Assembly: GCA_041166025.1 (NCBI GenBank)
Contig: JBEAMJ010000010.1
Coordinates: forward strand, 1-64,000
Reading direction: 5' to 3'
Length of the DNA: 64,000 bases
From: UBA7672 sp041166025
GTDB lineage: Bacteria; Pseudomonadota; Alphaproteobacteria; Caulobacterales; Hyphomonadaceae
Under the pieces are notes generated by a model that saw only the letters and a list, made by a program, of their open reading frames with translations, was not told the DNA's origin and ran no database searches. Made by a program: the position numbers and the translations under genes. This document shows positions 59,579 to 64,000 of this stretch, one piece after another (position 1 is the first letter of the stretch; each line of letters starts with the position of its first letter).

Positions 59579-59977
59579 CTATTTCGGCTCGATTATGATA
59601 TAGATTCCCGTTGTCCCCCCGACATTCACCACCTCGTGCCAGTCGATCCCGTCGCTCCACCAGGTCGAACCGGACTGCAACGTGCGCTCGACCGTGCCAT
59701 CGGCGTTGGTCGTGCGGATGGTCGATCCCTGCAGGATGTAGCCGAAATGGGACGGATGATAGTGCCTTTCGTGCCCGACGCCGGGCGGAAAGGTGCACCG
59801 CGCCGCCCTCACCTTCTCGTTCTCAAACAGGGGTTCACACACCTTCTCGCCCTTCCACCCGGCCTGCAGCGGGTCCGGCAAGATTGGAACGGCGCCGGGC
59901 GGAACACGCACCGTATTGCAGGCGGTCGCCAGCGCTGACATGCAGCCAGCGAGGCATGCGACTCGGGGAACCCGCAT
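59579..59977 (-). CDS. Cupin-domain lipoprotein
   Basis: A 132-residue protein with a signal peptide (MRVPRVACLAGCMSALATAC) that offers two possible lipobox cysteines. A single cupin barrel follows: GHERHYHPSHFGYILQGSTIR carries the metal histidines of the first cupin motif, and WSDGIDWHEVVNVG the second. Likely a small metal-binding periplasmic cupin, substrate unknown. It is upstream of the GST lipoprotein gene on the same strand and probably co-transcribed. Confidence 0.78.
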   Translation of the reverse strand: MRVPRVACLAGCMSALATACNTVRVPPGAVPILPDPLQAGWKGEKVCEPLFENEKVRAARCTFPPGVGHERHYHPSHFGYILQGSTIRTTNADGTVERTLQSGSTWWSDGIDWHEVVNVGGTTGIYIIIEPK

Positions 59978-60110
59978 GTGTCGTCCTCACTGCCATTAAC
60001 GGCGCGGCCTGCGAATCGGGGCTTCACGCTGACCCGCAATAGCTGCCGCGAAGACATCTTGCTAGCCGCCTTGCAATGACGTCCCATCGCGGCATCGACA
60101 GGGAGCGCGC

Positions 60111-60905
60111 ATGACCACGTTCAGGGACGGACTTCTAAAGGGCAAGAACGCCTTCGTTGCCGGCGCATCGAGCGGCATCAACCTTCAGATCGCCACACGC
60201 CTCGCGCAGGCGGGCGCGGCGGTCACAGTGCTCTCCCGCTCGCCCGACAAGATCGAAGCGGCGGCCGCAGGCATCCGGGCAACTGGAGCAAAGTGCATAG
60301 GAATTCCGCAGGACGTGCGCGACCATGACGGCGTTGGGGCGGCTTTTGCGAAATCCGTCACGGCGCATGGGCCAATCGATATCCTGGTCTCGGGGGCCGC
60401 GGGCAACTTCGTGGCCCCGTTCAACGGCATTTCCTACAACGGCTTCCGCGCCGTGATCGATATCGACCTAGTCGGCGCCTACAATGTGATGAAGCAGGGC
60501 TTCCCTCACCTGCGCACGCCGGGCGCCTCGGTGATCACGATCTCGGCTCCGCAGTCGATCCACCCCTATCCGATGCAGGCCCACGTCAACGCTGCCAAGG
60601 CAGGCGCGGACATGCTGATCAAGACGCTCGCGCTGGAGTGGGGTCCGCTTGGCGTTCGCGTGAATTCGATCATCCCGGGGCCCATCGCGGATACGGAAGG
60701 CATGGCCCGACTTGCCCCAACGCCGGAGGCGCTGGCCAAAAGCGCTAAGAGCAATCCGATGCAGCGGCTTGGCACGAAGGACGAGGTAGCCGACCTTGCC
60801 CTCTTCCTGTGCTCGGACGCAGCCGCCTACATCACCGGCGCGATCATTCCATGCGACGGGGGGCTGTGCCTTCAAGGCTCAGGACGCGTCGGAGCGGATC
60901 GCTAG
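60111..60905 (+). CDS. Short-chain dehydrogenase, 2,4-dienoyl-CoA reductase-like
   Basis: A 264-residue SDR. The cofactor motif reads VAGASSGINL and the strand after it ends in LSRSPDK, which favours NADP. The usual YxxxK motif is absent: the region reads QAHVNAAKAG, keeping the lysine only, as in peroxisomal-type 2,4-dienoyl-CoA reductases. EWGPLGVRVNSIIPGPIADTEGM also matches that group. It probably reduces dienoyl-CoA in unsaturated fatty-acid breakdown. Its stop interlocks with the stop of the opposing broken cupin gene. Confidence 0.82.
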   Translation: MTTFRDGLLKGKNAFVAGASSGINLQIATRLAQAGAAVTVLSRSPDKIEAAAAGIRATGAKCIGIPQDVRDHDGVGAAFAKSVTAHGPIDILVSGAAGNFVAPFNGISYNGFRAVIDIDLVGAYNVMKQGFPHLRTPGASVITISAPQSIHPYPMQAHVNAAKAGADMLIKTLALEWGPLGVRVNSIIPGPIADTEGMARLAPTPEALAKSAKSNPMQRLGTKDEVADLALFLCSDAAAYITGAIIPCDGGLCLQGSGRVGADR

Positions 60906-61285
60906 ATGTAGTCAGGGTCTGCAACCGTGCGGTCGTTGACGACGCCGTCGCCTGTGTTCACAACATCCGCCCTCTCGAAGAGCACAACCTGACATTCTTG
61001 GCCGAGCGCTTCGGGTTTGTGCTCGACGCCTTTCGGCACGATGATGAAGGAGCCCGGCGTCACATCCTCGTGCCGATCACGGAAGTGCATCCGCAGCATA
61101 CCACCCACGACGAGGAACATCTCGTCCGCATCGGCATGATGATGCTAGTGGAACTCGCCCTGCAGCCTCACCAGACGAACGTCATGACCGTCGACGCGCC
61201 CGACCCGTTTGGGGCTCCATGGCTCGGCGAAGAGCGCAAACTTGTCGGCGATCGAGATGGCGCACGGAGTGTTGGAGGATGGCAT
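60902..61285 (-). pseudogene. Cupin-domain gene interrupted by an in-frame TAG
   Basis: Reading from ATG 61285 gives MPSSNTPCAISIADKFALF, then VRLVRLQGEFH, a TAG at 61145-61147, and in the same frame HHHADADEMFLVVGG continuing to DPDYI. The stop falls exactly where cupins of this type carry Trp before the metal histidines, so TGG to TAG is the likely change. The rest of the cupin is intact to its normal stop. Either a recent pseudogene, a sequencing or assembly error, or a gene that re-initiates downstream. It begins one base after the stop of the upstream secreted-protein gene. Confidence 0.75.
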
Positions 61286-61286
61286 G

Positions 61287-61673
61287 TCAGTCGACGGTCA
61301 TGCGGTTCAGCCGGTCGATCTCGCAATTGGCATAACGACCGGCGTCTCGGGCGTAGTCGTTCAGACTGGCGACGTAATCGCCCGAGACTTCGTTGGAGCG
61401 TGTGATGGCCCTGTTGTAGTTGAGGATCGCGAGATTGTAGGTCTCGGCGACCGATTTGCTGCACAGATTCCTGGCGGCGCAGACCGGCAGGGCGGGTTCT
61501 AGGGGTTTGGTGATGAACAGCTGGGCAGGAGCCTGCGGCGGAACACATTCCGCATCGACGGACTCGGTCGGCGCACCGGCGGGTTCACGTCCGGGCTGGC
61601 CAATTTCCTGCGCCATGGCGACGCTGCTCAGCGAAAGCCCGACGATTGTCGATATGACTGCTGTCGTGTCCAT
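61287..61673 (-). CDS. Secreted hypothetical protein
   Basis: A 128-residue exported protein with a signal peptide ending VAMAQE. The mature part has cysteines at AECVPP, LPVCAARNLCSKS and ANCEIDRL. A helical stretch NLAILNYNRAITRSNEVSGDYVASLNDYARDAGRYA follows. No family is recognised. ATG 61673 gives the proper signal peptide. It lies between the small membrane protein gene and the broken cupin gene, in the same direction. Confidence 0.65.
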   Translation of the reverse strand: MDTTAVISTIVGLSLSSVAMAQEIGQPGREPAGAPTESVDAECVPPQAPAQLFITKPLEPALPVCAARNLCSKSVAETYNLAILNYNRAITRSNEVSGDYVASLNDYARDAGRYANCEIDRLNRMTVD

Positions 61674-61698
61674 GACCCCTTCCCTGACCCCGCTCGCC

Positions 61699-62046
61699 CT
61701 ACCGCGGCGAAGCGAGCCTGATCGCAATCCGCACAATGACGGCCGCAACCAGCGGGCCGAGCACCATCCACCATGTTGGCTTCAGCGGATCATCAATGGC
61801 AAACCCGAAACCGACCAACGCTAACGCCGACATGACGTAAAGACCTTTGAGGAGCATGCGCAACGGCTGTCCACGCCACGGAAACCACCCTGCCACGATG
61901 CCGACCACCAGCACGCCTAGAAACGCCACGGCGATCCAGCCCGACCAATGAATATCGAGATCGCCCAGAGTGCCGACGATCGCGAGGCAGGCCGCGATGC
62001 AACCGACACCCAGAACGTGCAGACAAAGGTGGTATACGGCTTTCAT
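61699..62046 (-). CDS. Small membrane protein with four helices
   Basis: A 115-residue protein with four predicted membrane segments: LCLHVLGVGCIAACLAIVG, GWIAVAFLGVLVVGIVAGW, LLKGLYVMSALALVGFGFA and WWMVLGPLVAAVIVRIAI. No family is recognised. ATG 62046 is chosen, and a TTG one codon upstream is possible. It follows glyQ by 50 bp on the same strand. Confidence 0.65.
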   Translation of the reverse strand: MKAVYHLCLHVLGVGCIAACLAIVGTLGDLDIHWSGWIAVAFLGVLVVGIVAGWFPWRGQPLRMLLKGLYVMSALALVGFGFAIDDPLKPTWWMVLGPLVAAVIVRIAIRLASPR

Positions 62047-62096
62047 CAACCGATCCTAACGCAGCCTTGCGGTGACCCACAGGCGCCGCGCGCACT

Positions 62097-62996
62097 TCAA
62101 ATTGTCTGCGACTTCTCCCACGCTTCTGCGGACCCCTTCGCCAGATCGCGTACACGCCCGATGAAACTTTGCCGTTCGGTCGGTGAGATGACGCCGCGCG
62201 CATCCAGCAGGTTGAAGATATGGCTCGCCTTCAGCGCCTGTTCGTAGGCCGGCAGCGGCAGTGGTTTGTCCAGTGCGAGCAGCTTCTTGCAGACCTTTTC
62301 GCAATCGCTGAACGAGCGCTGCAGTACTTCCGTATCCGCATGTTCGAAATTGTAGGCCGACTGCTGTTTCTCGTTATCGAGAAAGACATCGCCATAGGTC
62401 AGCGGATGGACGGAATCCGGATCGTTGAACGGCAGATCGTACACGCGATCCAGCCCGAACACATACATCGCCAGACGCTCAAGGCCGTAGGTCAGCTCGC
62501 CTGACACCGGCCGCACATCGAGGCCGCCGACTTGCTGAAAGTAGGTGAACTGAGACACTTCCATGCCATCGCACCACACCTCCCAGCCGAGGCCCCAGGC
62601 GCCGACGGTCGGGTTTTCCCAGTCATCCTCGACAAAGCGGATGTCGTGGACAGCGGGATCAATGCCGATTTCGTATAGGCTCTGGAGGTAGAGGTCCTGG
62701 ATGTCAGGCGGATTCGGCTTCAGGATGACCTGGTATTGGTAGTAATGCTGCAGCCGGTTCGGGTTCTGGCCATAGCGGCCGTCCTTCGGGCGGCGCGAGG
62801 GCTGCGGATAGGCGGCGTACCAGGGCTTAGGTCCAAGTGCGCGGAGCGTGGTGCCGGGATGCAGCGTGCCTGCGCCGACCTCCATGTCGTAAGGCTGTAG
62901 GATCGCACAGCCCTTCGACGACCAGTACGCCGAAAGTCTCAGTATGATGTCCTGAAAACTTGTTGGCTTCTCGATTACACGTTTCGCGGCGGCCAT
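62097..62996 (-). CDS. glyQ: Glycyl-tRNA synthetase alpha subunit
   Basis: The small catalytic subunit of the alpha2beta2 glycyl-tRNA synthetase. The 299 residues include SFQDIILRLSAYWSSKGCAILQPYDMEVGAGTLHPGTTLRALGP, YVQPSRRP-like YPQPSRRPKDGRYGQNPNRLQHYYQYQVILKPNP and the class II region GWEVWCDGMEVSQFTYFQQVGG. All are diagnostic. It is transcribed on the same strand as glyS, but with several unrelated genes, some on the opposite strand, between them. Confidence 0.97.
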   Translation of the reverse strand: MAAAKRVIEKPTSFQDIILRLSAYWSSKGCAILQPYDMEVGAGTLHPGTTLRALGPKPWYAAYPQPSRRPKDGRYGQNPNRLQHYYQYQVILKPNPPDIQDLYLQSLYEIGIDPAVHDIRFVEDDWENPTVGAWGLGWEVWCDGMEVSQFTYFQQVGGLDVRPVSGELTYGLERLAMYVFGLDRVYDLPFNDPDSVHPLTYGDVFLDNEKQQSAYNFEHADTEVLQRSFSDCEKVCKKLLALDKPLPLPAYEQALKASHIFNLLDARGVISPTERQSFIGRVRDLAKGSAEAWEKSQTI

Positions 62997-63071
62997 GGGC
63001 TGCGTCTCCCTCGCGCCTCCTTAAGGCGCGCCGACCGGGCTGTCATCTGCACGATTCATAGCTGCGTAGGG

Positions 63072-63161
63072 CTATCGCCCGCTACGGTTCGGACGCACGG
63101 CGAGGATCGCAAGGACGGCAAAAGCCAAGATAAGGGATGCGCCTTGAATGAGGATGTCCAT
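63072..63161 (-). CDS. Possible 29-residue membrane peptide
   Basis: A 29-codon frame, MDILIQGASLILAFAVLAILAV then a basic tail RPNRSGR, starting at ATG 63161. It has one hydrophobic helix like small single-pass peptides, but no strong ribosome site. It lies 76 bp upstream of glyQ. Treat as tentative. Confidence 0.3.
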   Translation of the reverse strand: MDILIQGASLILAFAVLAILAVRPNRSGR

Positions 63162-63263
63162 GGCCGGAAAACTCACCGCTTCGGGTTGACGGAGACTTAA
63201 GCGCTCGGGCCCGCCAGTGCACCCACGGCCGGCGCTTTGTCGCAGATCCGACCTACTGCGAGA

Positions 63264-63458
63264 TCACGACCCCGGGATGTCGTCTTCGCTTGACCGGGTC
63301 TTGCGATGGTCGTCCAGGCGGTGAACCACGACGCCGTGAGGCGAATCCGGCCCGGTGTTGGGCGGGGAAACCGACTTCTTCCCACGCGCCCTGATGGCAG
63401 GGGTGATCAGCAGCACCACCACCAGCACAAGGATAAACCCCAGGATCAGACCGCCCAA
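63264..63458 (-). CDS. Small membrane-anchored protein
   Basis: A 64-residue protein with an N-terminal membrane helix (GGLILGFILVLVVVLLITPAI), followed by a basic stretch RARGKKS and a polar tail. The start is a TTG at 63458 with AAGGAG seven bases upstream, which is unusually good support for a non-ATG start. It follows the trmN6-like gene by 28 bp on the same strand. No family is recognised. Confidence 0.55.
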   Translation of the reverse strand: MGGLILGFILVLVVVLLITPAIRARGKKSVSPPNTGPDSPHGVVVHRLDDHRKTRSSEDDIPGS

Positions 63459-63486
63459 CTCAGGTCTCCTTCATTGCCGGGCCGAT

Positions 63487-64000
63487 TCATCGCCAGACAA
63501 GCGTACCGCCACCGAGCGCATCGCGGGCACGGGTCGAAACGGGCCCGCCAGCCACGTCGTGCAGCGACAAGCCATCATATAGGGTGACTGGCCCGCGACG
63601 CAGCCCCTTGCGCGCACGCACCAGCACCCGGCTTGCGGCCGCTCCGGGCGCGGGGCGCATAGGCAGGATTCCGATTTCGCCGGTCCTCGGCCCAAGCAGT
63701 TCCAGCACGTCGCTCAGCGCCGCGGCCCGGTGAATGAGCGTTATCCTGCCTCCCGGCCGCGTGATGTGGTGCAGAAACAAGATCCAAGCCTTGAGTGGCG
63801 TCTCCGCCAGATATGCAGCCTGGCGGCTGGCCGCAGGCGCGCGCACCGAGCCAGGCTCGAAGAAGGGCGGATTGCAAAAACTTTGGTCGAACCGGTTCTC
63901 CAGATTCGCGAGACGCTCGGCCACGTCGTGGGAGGTCAGTGTGACACGAGCCTCGAACCCGTTCGTAACCACGCCGAGCCTCGCAAGCGCCAGAGCTTCA
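63487..64000 (-). CDS. TrmN6-like adenine-N6 methyltransferase (partial)
   Basis: The C-terminal part of a class I SAM-dependent methyltransferase, cut by the right window edge. The catalytic N-P-P-F motif of N6-adenine methyltransferases is visible in FCNPPFFEPGS, preceded by RLANLENRFDQS. GGRITLIHRAAALSDVLELLG and LPMRPAPGAAASRVLVRARKG match the tRNA1(Val) A37 N6-methyltransferase (TrmN6/YfiC) group. The frame is open to base 64000, so the true start and the SAM-binding motif lie outside. Confidence 0.82.
   Translation of the reverse strand, partial: EALALARLGVVTNGFEARVTLTSHDVAERLANLENRFDQSFCNPPFFEPGSVRAPAASRQAAYLAETPLKAWILFLHHITRPGGRITLIHRAAALSDVLELLGPRTGEIGILPMRPAPGAAASRVLVRARKGLRRGPVTLYDGLSLHDVAGGPVSTRARDALGGGTLVWR

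Noticed and set aside
1..64000. CRISPR arrays, insertion sequences, prophage or toxin-antitoxin loci
   Set aside because: No regularly spaced repeats, transposase or integrase domains, phage genes or toxin pairs were seen on either strand.

Overview
The window is chromosomal DNA of an alphaproteobacterium, most likely Caulobacterales and possibly Hyphomonadaceae. This is inferred from the high G+C content, the split MetH, a TIGR02301 protein, alphaproteobacterial-type RpoH and MoaC/MoeA, a NrtR/NadQ-controlled nadABC cluster, and dense gene packing with ATGA/TGATG junctions. I see no insertion sequence, prophage, CRISPR array or rRNA. One tRNA gene is present. The left edge cuts metH and the right edge cuts a trmN6-like methyltransferase gene.

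Layout. 1-6665 (minus): a seven-gene methionine operon, in transcription order ArsR-methyltransferase regulator, metF, VOC protein, homocysteine-binding half of MetH, PNPOx-like flavoprotein, RidA-like lipoprotein, cobalamin half of MetH. It appears to start from a leaderless promoter buried in a 28-bp palindrome. 6.8-8.2 kb: mlaA and mlaC. 8.4-11.1 kb: an MFS transporter diverging from a sugar-dehydrogenase-like protein around a centred palindrome. 11.1-15.0 kb (minus): cysS, exoD-like, lipoprotein, CHAD, NifU-like. 15.2-18.8 kb: folE and three DUF proteins. 18.9-24.9 kb: lipoprotein, hisI, serine hydrolase, zinc alcohol dehydrogenase, hybrid histidine kinase. 25.0-30.2 kb: PhoD, RluD-type pseudouridine synthase, TonB-domain lipoprotein, EF-hand protein, rpoH. 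30.4-34.2 kb: cytochrome P450, two unknowns and a 700-bp stretch without recognisable genes. 34.2-37.3 kb: moaC/moeA, an SDR, tRNA-Leu(UAA) and a TIGR02301 protein. 37.4-41.5 kb (minus): a ThDP enzyme, and a small membrane protein, dihydroorotase and K+ channel group.

41.7-48.5 kb (plus) is the most coherent regulatory unit. HD hydrolase, tyrosine-phosphatase-like protein and the Nudix-type regulator NrtR/NadQ are followed by two matching operator palindromes and then nadA, two paralogous secreted proteins of unknown function, nadB and nadC. Together NadB, NadA and NadC turn aspartate into nicotinate mononucleotide, and the regulator probably senses NAD status.

48.5-64 kb: SleB-type hydrolase, an intergenic region with a GNRA-capped folded element, a PhoX-like protein, ppdK, an inverted-repeat element, glyS, and then a cluster rich in lipoproteins (DUF2314, glutaminyl cyclase, GST, cupin), a dienoyl-CoA-reductase-like SDR, a cupin gene broken by an in-frame TAG, small membrane proteins, glyQ, and the trmN6 fragment. 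glyQ and glyS are separated by about 5.5 kb.

The strongest candidates for new biology are the two secreted paralogs inside the NAD operon, the leaderless palindromic met promoter, the start-codon hairpin of the dihydroorotase gene, and normally cytosolic enzyme folds (RidA, GST) carrying lipoprotein signals. All function calls come from reading motifs. No database search was run.
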